From: Ruixingdingia sedimenti
GTDB lineage: Bacteria; Pseudomonadota; Alphaproteobacteria; Rhodobacterales; Rhodobacteraceae
Reading direction: 5' to 3'
Assembly (NCBI RefSeq): GCF_031432425.1
Contig: NZ_JAVKPH010000014.1
Coordinates: 39,717-103,716 of the forward strand
Length of the DNA stretch: 64,000 nt
This document shows positions 50,082 to 58,040 of the stretch, piece after piece; within the stretch, counting starts at the first letter, position 1, and the number at the start of each line of letters is the position of its first letter. Made by a program: the position numbers and the translations under genes. The notes under the pieces are model-generated. The model did no database searches. It had not been told where the DNA came from and saw only the letters and a list, made by a program, of their open reading frames with translations.

Positions 50082-50870
50082 ATGTCCGAATTCCGGCTGC
50101 CCGAAGGAGAGGTCGACGACAGGCTCTACCTGCAATCGGTGGCGCGCGCGCTGGATGTGCTGGAAAGCTTCGGCCCCGGCCGCAGCCAGATGTCGCTGAG
50201 CGAGATCGCCCAGGCCGTCGGCGCGAACAAGAGCGCGATCCAGCGCACGGTGCAGACGCTCCAGGCCCGCAACTATCTGCGCCGGGGGGACCAGCGGGGC
50301 TATATGCTGGGGTCGCGGGTGCTGGACCTGACGTTCGAATACCTGCGCAACCATCCCTATGTCATCCGCGTCACCCCGGTGATGGCCGAACTGCGCCGCA
50401 ACGTGGGCGAACGGATCGACTTCAGCATCTTCGATTACACCACCATCATCTATGCCGTGCGCATGCAGTCCAAGCGCGAGACGCTGAACGCCTCGCTGGT
50501 GGGGCGGCGGCTGATGAGCTTCGGCACCTCGGGCGGACGGGCCTGTCTGTCGCTGCTGCCGGACGAGGTGGTGATGGACATCCTCGAACGCAGCCCGCGG
50601 CAGAAGTTCACCCCGCATACGGTGACGGAAATCCCCGAACTGATGGACCGCATCCGGCAGGCGCGCGAGGATCGCTATGCGCTGGCGATCAGCGAATACC
50701 TGACGGGCGAGATCGTCATCGGCGCGGCGATCCGGGGGCCGAACGGCTTTCCGGTCGGCGCGATCCATATCGCCGGGATGCATTCGGAACTGTCGGTGGA
50801 TCACATGCGCGCCCATGTCGCGCCGCTGCTGCTGGAAGCCGTGCGCGCGGTCGAGCTGTCGCACGGCTGA
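50082..50870 (+). CDS. IclR-family transcriptional regulator
   Basis: A 262-residue protein with an N-terminal winged helix-turn-helix (about 18-75, MSLSEIAQAVGANKSAIQRTVQTLQ) and the IclR effector domain (about 95-260, ending in SVDHMRAHVAPLLLEAVRAV). IclR regulators of aromatic catabolism respond to pathway substrates such as p-hydroxybenzoate or protocatechuate. It precedes, and probably controls, the operon from 51092. Start ATG 50082 is preferred to 50028, which would place the palindromic operator inside the gene. Confidence 0.88.
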   Translation: MSEFRLPEGEVDDRLYLQSVARALDVLESFGPGRSQMSLSEIAQAVGANKSAIQRTVQTLQARNYLRRGDQRGYMLGSRVLDLTFEYLRNHPYVIRVTPVMAELRRNVGERIDFSIFDYTTIIYAVRMQSKRETLNASLVGRRLMSFGTSGGRACLSLLPDEVVMDILERSPRQKFTPHTVTEIPELMDRIRQAREDRYALAISEYLTGEIVIGAAIRGPNGFPVGAIHIAGMHSELSVDHMRAHVAPLLLEAVRAVELSHG

Positions 50871-50893
50871 CGCCCGGATCTGACCCGACCCCC

Positions 50894-50924
50894 GGCCCGG
50901 GCCGTCATCGGCGGCGCCCGGGCC
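50894..50924 (+). terminator. Terminator after iclR-type gene
   Basis: GGCCCGGGC and GCCCGGGCC form a 9-bp stem with a 13-base loop, 24 bases after the stop, without a T-run. Confidence 0.5.
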
Positions 50925-51054
50925 CTTGGCATTCGGCGTCGCGGGTCGCCCAAACCATGGGCGAAAGCGTGCCGGGGGGCGTGCGAGGCACTTTTTACTT
51001 GCACCGAACTTGCCCTATCTGCTTACCTATGCAAATCAACCAACCCAAACAACA

Positions 51055-51066
51055 ATACAGTCGTAT
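51055..51066. promoter_or_regulatory. ATAC-N4-GTAT dyad before the catabolic operon
   Basis: ATACAGTCGTAT shares both halves with the palindrome before the IclR gene and lies 26 bases before the binding-protein start, in a locally A/T-rich promoter region. Confidence 0.5.
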
Positions 51067-51091
51067 CGAATATCGAAACACGGAGGCTTCC

Positions 51092-52240
51092 ATGAAGATC
51101 ACGCGCCGCGCAACCCTGGGCATGATGGCCGCGCTTGCCGCCCCGTCCATCCTCAGGGCCCAATCCGCCGGGGTGCAGCACGTCGGGGTGATGCTGCCGT
51201 TTTCCGGCATCGCCTCGGTCGAGGGGTTGCAGACCATCAAGGGGATCGAACTCGCGGTCGAGGAATTCAACGCCTCGGGCCGCTATCCCAAGACCATCGA
51301 GATCCTGCGCGAGGATGATGAATCGAACGCCTCCAAGGGTGTCGCCGCGGTGCGCAAGCTGATCGAGAACCACGAGGTTCCGTTCATCGTCGGTACCTAT
51401 GCCTCTGCCGTGGCGCTGGCCGCGACCCGTGTGGCGCGGGAATACAAGGTGCCGATGCTGACCGGCGGGTCCACCGGCGCGGCCGTGACCGAGGACAACC
51501 CGCCCGGCGATCCGTGGTTCTTCCGCGCCTTCCCGGATTCGAACGATCAGGGCGAACATACCGCGCAGGACATCATCCGCGTGCTGGGCAAGAAGAAGAT
51601 CGCCATCATGCACGACCGCACGCCCTATGGCACCTCGCTGGCCGAACAGGTGCAGCGCGTGGTGGCCGCCGAACCGGGCGGCGAGATCGTGTTCGTCGAC
51701 AACTATGCCACCGGCGAGCAGGACTTCTTCCCCGTGCTGACCCGCCTGCGCCAGATCGCGCCCGAGGCGGTCTATATCGGCGGCTGGGCGGCGGATGGCG
51801 CGATGATGGTGCGTCAGGCGCGCGAGGTCGGGCTGGACACGCAGTTCGTGGGTTCGGGGTCCATGATCACCGACGACTTCATCCGCCTTGCGGGCCCGGC
51901 GTCCGAGGGCTTTGCCGTCGCCACGCTCTATGAACCCGGCACCACCAACCCGCACGGCAAGGCTTACGGCGAACGCCATCTGGCGCGGTGGGGCGAGAAC
52001 GGCAACACCATGACGGGGCTCGGCTACGATTCCATGTCCATCGGGCTCGAGGCGATGGCGCGCGTGGGCGAACCGGACAGCGCGAAGATCCAGCAGATGA
52101 TCTACAAGGGCATGGCCGATTTCCCGATCGTCACCGGCCCGGGCGAGCAATACGCGAAGTTCACCGAAAAGGGCGGCGTGCTGTACCGCATGATGATGTC
52201 GCGCGTGGTGAACGGCAAACGCGAGATCATCGCGGGCTGA
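51092..52240 (+). CDS. Branched-chain-amino-acid-type ABC substrate-binding protein
   Basis: A 382-residue periplasmic protein of the LivK/Peripla_BP_6 family. The N-terminus MKITRRATLGMMAALAAPSILRAQ has a twin-arginine-like signal. Then come VGVMLPFSGIASVEGLQTIKGIELAVEEFN and the conserved LAATRVAREYKVPMLTGGST. In alphaproteobacteria, such proteins often bind aromatic acids or amides rather than amino acids, which fits the catabolic genes downstream. CGGAGG precedes the start. Confidence 0.92.
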   Translation: MKITRRATLGMMAALAAPSILRAQSAGVQHVGVMLPFSGIASVEGLQTIKGIELAVEEFNASGRYPKTIEILREDDESNASKGVAAVRKLIENHEVPFIVGTYASAVALAATRVAREYKVPMLTGGSTGAAVTEDNPPGDPWFFRAFPDSNDQGEHTAQDIIRVLGKKKIAIMHDRTPYGTSLAEQVQRVVAAEPGGEIVFVDNYATGEQDFFPVLTRLRQIAPEAVYIGGWAADGAMMVRQAREVGLDTQFVGSGSMITDDFIRLAGPASEGFAVATLYEPGTTNPHGKAYGERHLARWGENGNTMTGLGYDSMSIGLEAMARVGEPDSAKIQQMIYKGMADFPIVTGPGEQYAKFTEKGGVLYRMMMSRVVNGKREIIAG

Positions 52241-52274
52241 GCCCGCGCGGCAGAACCGGAAGCAAGGGGGTAAC

Positions 52275-53147
52275 GTGGACCTGTTCCTGCAATATCTGGC
52301 GAACGGGGTTGTCATCGGCAGCTCCTACGTTCTGGTCGCCGTGGGGCTGACGCTGATCTTCGGTATCCTCGGCGTGGTGAACTTCGCGCATGGCGAGTTC
52401 TACATGCTGGGGGGTTATATCGGGGTGACGGCGGTCACGATCATGGGGCTGCCCTTGCTGGCAGCCCTTCCGCTGGTCATCGCCTCTGCGGTGGTGATCG
52501 GCTATCTGGCCGAACGGCTGCTGCACAAGGCGCTGAAGGATTCGGACCCGACGAATTCCATCATCGCCTCGTTCGGTCTGGCGGTGGCGATCCAGAATGC
52601 GGTGCTGATCACGCTGGGTCCGCAGGCGCAGATGGCGAATATCGACGTGTCGGCGCTGAACCTGTCGGTCGGGTCGGTCTACCTGCCGGGCAACCGGGTT
52701 CTGGTGCCCATCGTGACGGCGCTGCTGATCGCGGGGCTTTACGCGGTGCTGCATTTCACCTGGACGGGGCGCAGCCTGCGGGCGATGGCGCAGCACGGGA
52801 TGGTGGCGCGGCTGTGCGGCGTGCGGGTGGAACGGGTGGCGATCGTCACCTTCATCGCGGCGGCGGCGCTGGCGGGCACGGCGGGGATGCTGATGTCCTC
52901 GGTCTATTCGGTGCATCCGATGGCGGGCAACATGGTCGTGCTCAAGGCCTTCACGGTGGTGATCCTCGGCGGCATGGGCAATATCGGCGGCGCGGCGGCG
53001 GCGGGGCTGATCCTCGGCATCACGGAAACGATGACGGCCGCCTATCTGGCCAATGCGATGCGCGACATCGTGGGCTTCGTCATCGTGATCCTGGTGCTGC
53101 TGTTCCTGCCGAACGGCCTGTTCGGAAAGGCCTACGACCGGTCATGA
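52275..53147 (+). CDS. ABC transporter permease, LivH type
   Basis: A 290-residue inner-membrane protein with about eight helices: YLANGVVIGSSYVLVAVGLT at the start, FGILGVVNFAHGEFYMLGGY and VVILGGMGNIGGAAAAGLIL, which are LivH hallmarks. The start is GTG 52275 after AAGGGGG. The stop overlaps the next permease gene in ATGA. Confidence 0.93.
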   Translation: MDLFLQYLANGVVIGSSYVLVAVGLTLIFGILGVVNFAHGEFYMLGGYIGVTAVTIMGLPLLAALPLVIASAVVIGYLAERLLHKALKDSDPTNSIIASFGLAVAIQNAVLITLGPQAQMANIDVSALNLSVGSVYLPGNRVLVPIVTALLIAGLYAVLHFTWTGRSLRAMAQHGMVARLCGVRVERVAIVTFIAAAALAGTAGMLMSSVYSVHPMAGNMVVLKAFTVVILGGMGNIGGAAAAGLILGITETMTAAYLANAMRDIVGFVIVILVLLFLPNGLFGKAYDRS

Positions 53148-54076
53148 AACCACAACATCTTCTTCTTGCGGCGCTTGCCGTCGCGGTGATGGCCTTCGCG
53201 CCGCAGGTCTTTGGCGGCTACGGGGTCAACATCCTGGTGCTGGTGCTGCTGAACACCGCGGTGGTGTCGGGGCTGAACCTCGTCACCGGCTATGCGGGGC
53301 TGTTTTCCTTTGCGCAGGCGGCCTTCTATGCCATCGGCGCCTATACGGCGGCGATCATGGTGCGTGATCTGGGCACCGGGTTCTGGGTCAACCTGCCGGC
53401 GGCGATGGCGGTGACGGGGGTGTTCGGCGCGTTGCTGGCGCTGCCCGCGCTGCGGCTGAGCGGGCATTTCCTCGCCATCGTCACCATCGCCTTCCAGACC
53501 ATCGTCTATCTGGTGCTGTCGCAATGGAACGGCTTCACCGGCGGGCAGAGCGGGCTGTCGATCCTGGAGCCCGCGCATTTCTTCGGCATCCGGCTGTTCC
53601 GCATCCAGCACTATTACTACCTCGCGCTTGCGCTGTGCGTGCTGGTGCTGGTGGTCGTGGCCTTCCTGATCCATTCGCGTCTGGGGCGCGAATGGATGGC
53701 GATCCGCGATGACGAGACGCTGGCGCGCGCCGTGGGCATTCCGACGACGCGGGCCAAGCTGACGGCCTTTGCCGCGGCTTCGGCCATCGCGGGGGCGGCG
53801 GGGGCCGTCTATGGCTACATGATGCGCGGGGTGACGCCGGACGATTTCACCATCTGGCTGTCGGCGTCCTTCGTGGCGATGATGATCGTGGGGGGCAAGG
53901 GCACGTTCCTCGGCCCGATCCTCGGCGCCGCGCTCTTGACCATCGCGCCGGAAATGCTGGGGGAATACGCGCAGTACAAGATGTTCTTCTACGGCATCGT
54001 GCTGGTCGTCGCCGCCACCATCCTGCCCGGGGGCCTGATGGGCCTGTGGCGCCGCCTGCGGGGGAGCGAGCAATGA
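53144..54076 (+). CDS. ABC transporter permease, LivM type
   Basis: A 310-residue inner-membrane protein with about nine helices, with GYAGLFSFAQAAFYAIGAYT near 49, RDDETLARAVGIPTTRAKL near 186 and MIVGGKGTFLGPILGAALL near 247, as in LivM. It pairs with the LivH-type permease and is coupled to both neighbours by overlapping start and stop codons. Confidence 0.93.
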   Translation: MKPQHLLLAALAVAVMAFAPQVFGGYGVNILVLVLLNTAVVSGLNLVTGYAGLFSFAQAAFYAIGAYTAAIMVRDLGTGFWVNLPAAMAVTGVFGALLALPALRLSGHFLAIVTIAFQTIVYLVLSQWNGFTGGQSGLSILEPAHFFGIRLFRIQHYYYLALALCVLVLVVVAFLIHSRLGREWMAIRDDETLARAVGIPTTRAKLTAFAAASAIAGAAGAVYGYMMRGVTPDDFTIWLSASFVAMMIVGGKGTFLGPILGAALLTIAPEMLGEYAQYKMFFYGIVLVVAATILPGGLMGLWRRLRGSEQ

Positions 54077-54861
54077 GCGACCTGATACTCGACGCCCGCG
54101 GGATCGTGCGCCGGTTCGGCGGCGTGGTGGCGGTGGATGGCGCCGACCTGTCCGTCCGCAAGGGCGAGATCGCCGGCCTGATCGGGCCGAACGGGTCGGG
54201 CAAGTCCACCATGGTGAACCTCGTCACCGGGGAACTTGCCCCCCATGCCGGCAGCTTCACCTTCGACGGGCAGGACATCACCCGGCTCGGCCCCGGCGAA
54301 CGCACCCGGCGGGGCATGGCGCGCAGTTTCCAGATGCTGCGGCTGTTCCGGTCGCTGTCGGTCGAGGACAACCTCGTGCTGGCCAGCCATTTCCGCATGC
54401 AGACCGGCACGCTGGCCAATGTCCTGCGCAGCCCCGCCGCGATGGCAGAGGAACGCGCCCTGCGCGCCCGGGCGCGCGAGTTGCTGGGCTGGTTCGACCT
54501 TGCCGATTTCGCCGGCCGCCCCGTCAGCGCCATGTCCATCGGCCAGCAGCGCATGGTGGAACTGGCGCGCGGGATCCTCGCGCAACCGCGGCTCTTCGTG
54601 CTGGACGAACCGGCGGCGGGGCTGTCGCCCGTCAACGTCGACCGGCTGATCGCCATCATCCGGCGCATGCGCGACGAATTCGGGATGAGCATCCTTCTGG
54701 TCGAACACGACATGCGCGTGGTGCGCGAGTTGTGCGATCAGGTCACGGTGCTGGACGCGGGCCGCGTGATCGCCGCAGGCGTGCCCGAGGCGGTGGTCAA
54801 CGACCTCGCCGTTGTCGAAGCCTATATCGGGTCGGGATGGAAGCGCCGTGCTAAAGCTTGA
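54073..54861 (+). CDS. ABC transporter ATPase, LivG type
   Basis: A 262-residue ATPase: Walker A GPNGSGKST near 36, signature replaced by the LivG-type MSIGQQRMVELARGIL, Walker B LFVLDEPAAGLSP near 176, and switch histidine in LLVEHDMRVV. It energises the importer together with the LivF-type ATPase. Its start overlaps the permease stop. Confidence 0.93.
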   Translation: MSDLILDARGIVRRFGGVVAVDGADLSVRKGEIAGLIGPNGSGKSTMVNLVTGELAPHAGSFTFDGQDITRLGPGERTRRGMARSFQMLRLFRSLSVEDNLVLASHFRMQTGTLANVLRSPAAMAEERALRARARELLGWFDLADFAGRPVSAMSIGQQRMVELARGILAQPRLFVLDEPAAGLSPVNVDRLIAIIRRMRDEFGMSILLVEHDMRVVRELCDQVTVLDAGRVIAAGVPEAVVNDLAVVEAYIGSGWKRRAKA

Positions 54862-55570
54862 AAACATCGTCGCCGGCTATGGCAAGAACCGCATCCTGCA
54901 CGGCTTCAGCCTGCATGTGCCCAAGGGCGGGCTGGTCGCGCTTCTGGGCGGTAACGGCACCGGCAAGTCCACCACGCTGAAGGCCATCGTCGGTCTGGTC
55001 ACGCCGCAGGAGGGCCGGATCGTCTTTGACGGCGCCGACATGGCCCGCGTTCCGGCAGAGGCGCGCGCGGGCATGGGCATGTCGCTGGTGCCGCAGGGCA
55101 AAGAGGTGTTCGGCGGCATGTCGGTCGAGGAAAACATCCTCATGGGCGCCTATCACCGCCGCGCCGACAAGGCGGGCATCGCGCAGGATCTGGAACAGGT
55201 CTATGCCCGCTTCCCCCGCCTGCGCGAACGCCGCAAGGTGGCCGCCGCCATGCTGTCGGGGGGCGAACGGCAGATGCTGTCGATTTCCCGCTCGCTGCTG
55301 TCGCGGCCCAAGCTTCTGTTGCTGGACGAACCTTCCGCCGCGCTGGCGCCCAAGGTGGTCGAGGAAATCGCCGATGCCATCGTGGCGCTGCGGGCGGACG
55401 GGCTGAGCCTGCTGCTGGTGGAACAGAACGTGGGCATGGCGCTGGACGTGGCCGATTACATCTATGTCATCCGCGCGGGCCGGGTGGCCTATGAGCGCCC
55501 GGTGGGCGACGAAGGCGTGGGTATGGACGAGCTGCGCCAGTTCTATCTCGGGGGGCACGACCATGGATAA
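54848..55570 (+). CDS. ABC transporter ATPase, LivF type
   Basis: A 240-residue ATPase: VLKLENIVAGYGKNRILHG at the start, Walker A GGNGTGKST near 36, signature MLSGGERQMLSISRSLL near 133, Walker B LLLLDEPSAALAP near 156. GTG 54848 was taken as start because the family N-terminus begins exactly there; it overlaps the LivG gene by 14 bases. Confidence 0.92.
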   Translation: MLKLENIVAGYGKNRILHGFSLHVPKGGLVALLGGNGTGKSTTLKAIVGLVTPQEGRIVFDGADMARVPAEARAGMGMSLVPQGKEVFGGMSVEENILMGAYHRRADKAGIAQDLEQVYARFPRLRERRKVAAAMLSGGERQMLSISRSLLSRPKLLLLDEPSAALAPKVVEEIADAIVALRADGLSLLLVEQNVGMALDVADYIYVIRAGRVAYERPVGDEGVGMDELRQFYLGGHDHG

Positions 55571-56333
55571 TGCCGGTTTCCACGGCAAGACGGTGCTGAT
55601 CACCGGCGCGGGCGGGGCCCTGGGGCGCGCCACCGCGCAGGCGCTGGCCGAACGGGGCGCCGATCTGGTGCTGGCCGATGTCAGCCCGGCGGCGCTGGAT
55701 ACGGTGCTGGCCCTGTGTCCGGGGGCCAAGGGGATGGCGGTCGATGTGACCGACCCGGCCGCGCTGGAACGGCTGGCCGCCTTTGCCCGCGACGCCTTTG
55801 GCCGGCCGGTGGAGAAGCTGGTGGCGGCGGCGGGGGTTCTGGGCCCGATGAAGCCGCTGATCGAGGTCGACGAGGATGAATTCGACCGCACGTTCGACAT
55901 CAACCTGCGCGCGCTGTGGCGGCTGTCGAAGTTGATCATCCCGCAGATGCGGGACATCGGGCGCGGCTCGGTCGTGTTGTTTTCCTCGACCGCCGGGTTG
56001 CAGGCGTCGAAGGTGCTGTCGCTTTATTCCGTGACCAAGGGCGCGGTGACGATGCTGACGCGCAACCTTGCGCTGAACCACGCGGCCGAAGGCATCCGCG
56101 TCAACTGCGTCTGCCCCGGCACCATCGCGGGGCCCATGGCAGAGGCGAACGTGGCCTTCGCCGAGGGGGCAGAGGCGCAGGACAAGCGGCGGGCGGAAAT
56201 CGTCGCCGCCCATCCCATGGCGCGCATGGGCCTGCCCGCAGAGGTCGCCGCGGCGGTGGTGTTCCTGCTGGACGATGCCGCGGGTTTCACCACCGGCACC
56301 GCGCTGCCCGTCGATGGAGGCCGCCTTGCCTGA
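55563..56333 (+). CDS. Short-chain dehydrogenase/reductase
   Basis: A 256-residue classical SDR: cofactor motif TGAGGALGRA near 15, AAAGVLG in place of NNAG, catalytic serine in LFSSTAGL and YSVTK near 157, and the C-terminal TGTALPVDGG. It probably oxidises an alcohol or reduces a ketone in the catabolic pathway. It overlaps the LivF-type gene by 8 bases and the next SDR gene as well. Confidence 0.9.
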   Translation: MDNAGFHGKTVLITGAGGALGRATAQALAERGADLVLADVSPAALDTVLALCPGAKGMAVDVTDPAALERLAAFARDAFGRPVEKLVAAAGVLGPMKPLIEVDEDEFDRTFDINLRALWRLSKLIIPQMRDIGRGSVVLFSSTAGLQASKVLSLYSVTKGAVTMLTRNLALNHAAEGIRVNCVCPGTIAGPMAEANVAFAEGAEAQDKRRAEIVAAHPMARMGLPAEVAAAVVFLLDDAAGFTTGTALPVDGGRLA

Positions 56334-57102
56334 CCGTTTCACCGCAAAGACCGCCCTTGTGACCGGTGGCGCGCGCGGCATCGGGGCCGCCACCGCCGAA
56401 CGGCTGGCGGCAGAGGGCGCGCGGGTGCTGCTGGTCGATCTGCTGCCCGAGGTGGCAGAGACGGCGGCGGCCCTTGGCCAGCCGTCGCTGGCCGTGGATC
56501 TGGCGGCGGCGGATGCACCGGCGCGGGTGCTGGCGGCGTTGCGGGCGGCGGATATGCTGCCGCTCGACATCCTCGTGAACAATGCCGGGATCGGCGGGTC
56601 GAAACCGCTGGCCGACAGCGACGATGCGCTGCTCTATCGCCTGATCGACGTGAACCTGCGCGCGGTCATCAGCCTGACCCGCGATCTGGTGCCGCATCTG
56701 CGCCAGCCGGGCGGACGAATCGTGAACCTGAGTTCGATCTTCGGGCTGACGGGCTATCCCGGCACCGTGGGTTATGCGGTGGCCAAGGCGGGCATCGCCC
56801 AGTTCACGCGCCAGCAGGCGGGCGAACTGGGCCCGCGCGGGATCACCGTCAACGCCATCGCGCCGGGTGTGGTGGTGACGCCGATGACCGAAACGCGGCT
56901 GAAAGACCCGGTGTATCAACGGCTTCAGGTCGCCCCGATCCCGCTGGAACGGGTGTCGCAGCCCCATGAACAGGCCGCCGTCATCGCCTTTCTGGCCTCC
57001 GACGATGCCGGCTACGTTTCCGGCGCCGTCATCCCGGTCGATGGCGGCTATACCGCCGCGCGCCACAGCCGCGCCGAACCCCTGCCCGCCAAGGAGGACT
57101 GA
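56326..57102 (+). CDS. Short-chain dehydrogenase/reductase (second of pair)
   Basis: A classical SDR of about 258 residues: TGGARGIGAA, NNAGIGG, NLSSIFGL, YAVAK and VSGAVIPVDGG, all catalytic residues present. The start is probably TTG 56326, which has GGAGG 7 bases upstream and overlaps the previous stop; ATG 56314 is a less well-supported alternative. Two SDRs in a row suggest two successive oxidations. Confidence 0.88.
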   Translation: MPDRFTAKTALVTGGARGIGAATAERLAAEGARVLLVDLLPEVAETAAALGQPSLAVDLAAADAPARVLAALRAADMLPLDILVNNAGIGGSKPLADSDDALLYRLIDVNLRAVISLTRDLVPHLRQPGGRIVNLSSIFGLTGYPGTVGYAVAKAGIAQFTRQQAGELGPRGITVNAIAPGVVVTPMTETRLKDPVYQRLQVAPIPLERVSQPHEQAAVIAFLASDDAGYVSGAVIPVDGGYTAARHSRAEPLPAKED

Positions 57103-57107
57103 CGCCC

Positions 57108-57941
57108 ATGTTCGACAATTCCGTCAAATGGCCCAACGGCGCCCGCTGCGCCGTGATGCTGACCTTCGACTTCGACGCCGAAACGCTCTGGACTTCGCGC
57201 AACGAGGCGAACTGGACCCGCCCCGGCATCCTCAGCCAGGGCCGGTACGGCGCCAAGGTGGGCGTGCCCAAGATCCTCGACACGCTGGACGAGGCCGGGG
57301 TTCCCGCCACCTTCTTCATCCCCGGCTGGACGGTGGAAAACCATTCCGCCCGGTGCGAGGCGGTGCTGAAGGCGGGCCACGAGGTCGCGCACCATTCCTA
57401 TTCGCACAGATGGGTGTCCGACGATCCGGCGGCGGAGGTCGAGGAATTCGAAAAGGGGCTGGAGGCGTTCAAGACCGTCCTCGGCGTGCGCCCGCGCGGC
57501 TACCGTTCGCCCGCGGGCGAGGTCAGCGCCGGGCTGTTCAAGCTGCTGGCAGAGCACAATATGCTCTACAATTCCTCGCTGATGGACGATGTGATGCCCT
57601 ACCGGCACCGCTTCAACGACGGCGCGGCCGGGCCGGTGGAACTGCCGTGGCACTGGTCGCTGGACGATGCGCCCTATGCGCTGTTCGCCGTCGCCAATCC
57701 CCGGCCGATCTTCACCAACGAACATATGTTCAAGGTCTGGACGGATGAATTCCGCGAGATCTACCGGTGGGGCGGGCTGTTCAACATCATCTTCCATCCG
57801 CAGATCACCGGGCGCCCCTCGCGCATCGCCCTGCTGCGCGAACTGATCGCCTTCATCAAGACCTTCCCCGACGTGTGGTTCGCCACCGGCACCGACGTGG
57901 CCGAAGCTTGGATCGCCGCCGGGGAACCCGAGGCGCGCTGA
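57108..57941 (+). CDS. Polysaccharide-deacetylase-family hydrolase (PuuE-like)
   Basis: A 277-residue protein of the NodB/PuuE superfamily: the metal-site aspartates in MLTFDFDAETLW, FFIPGWTVENH, HEVAHHSYSHRW with the metal histidines, and GYRSPAGEVS. Members of this cytoplasmic subgroup hydrolyse small amides such as allantoin or N-formyl compounds rather than polysaccharide. No signal peptide is present. An AAGGAGG ribosome site precedes it; it is part of the long operon. Confidence 0.88.
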   Translation: MFDNSVKWPNGARCAVMLTFDFDAETLWTSRNEANWTRPGILSQGRYGAKVGVPKILDTLDEAGVPATFFIPGWTVENHSARCEAVLKAGHEVAHHSYSHRWVSDDPAAEVEEFEKGLEAFKTVLGVRPRGYRSPAGEVSAGLFKLLAEHNMLYNSSLMDDVMPYRHRFNDGAAGPVELPWHWSLDDAPYALFAVANPRPIFTNEHMFKVWTDEFREIYRWGGLFNIIFHPQITGRPSRIALLRELIAFIKTFPDVWFATGTDVAEAWIAAGEPEAR

Positions 57942-58040
57942 TCCCACCGGCGCGCTGACACTGCAGGACATCGACACAGCACCCGCCCGGGCGGGCGGGG
58001 CAGGCTTTGCCCTGCGACAGCAAGAGTTTGGAATATCCAG

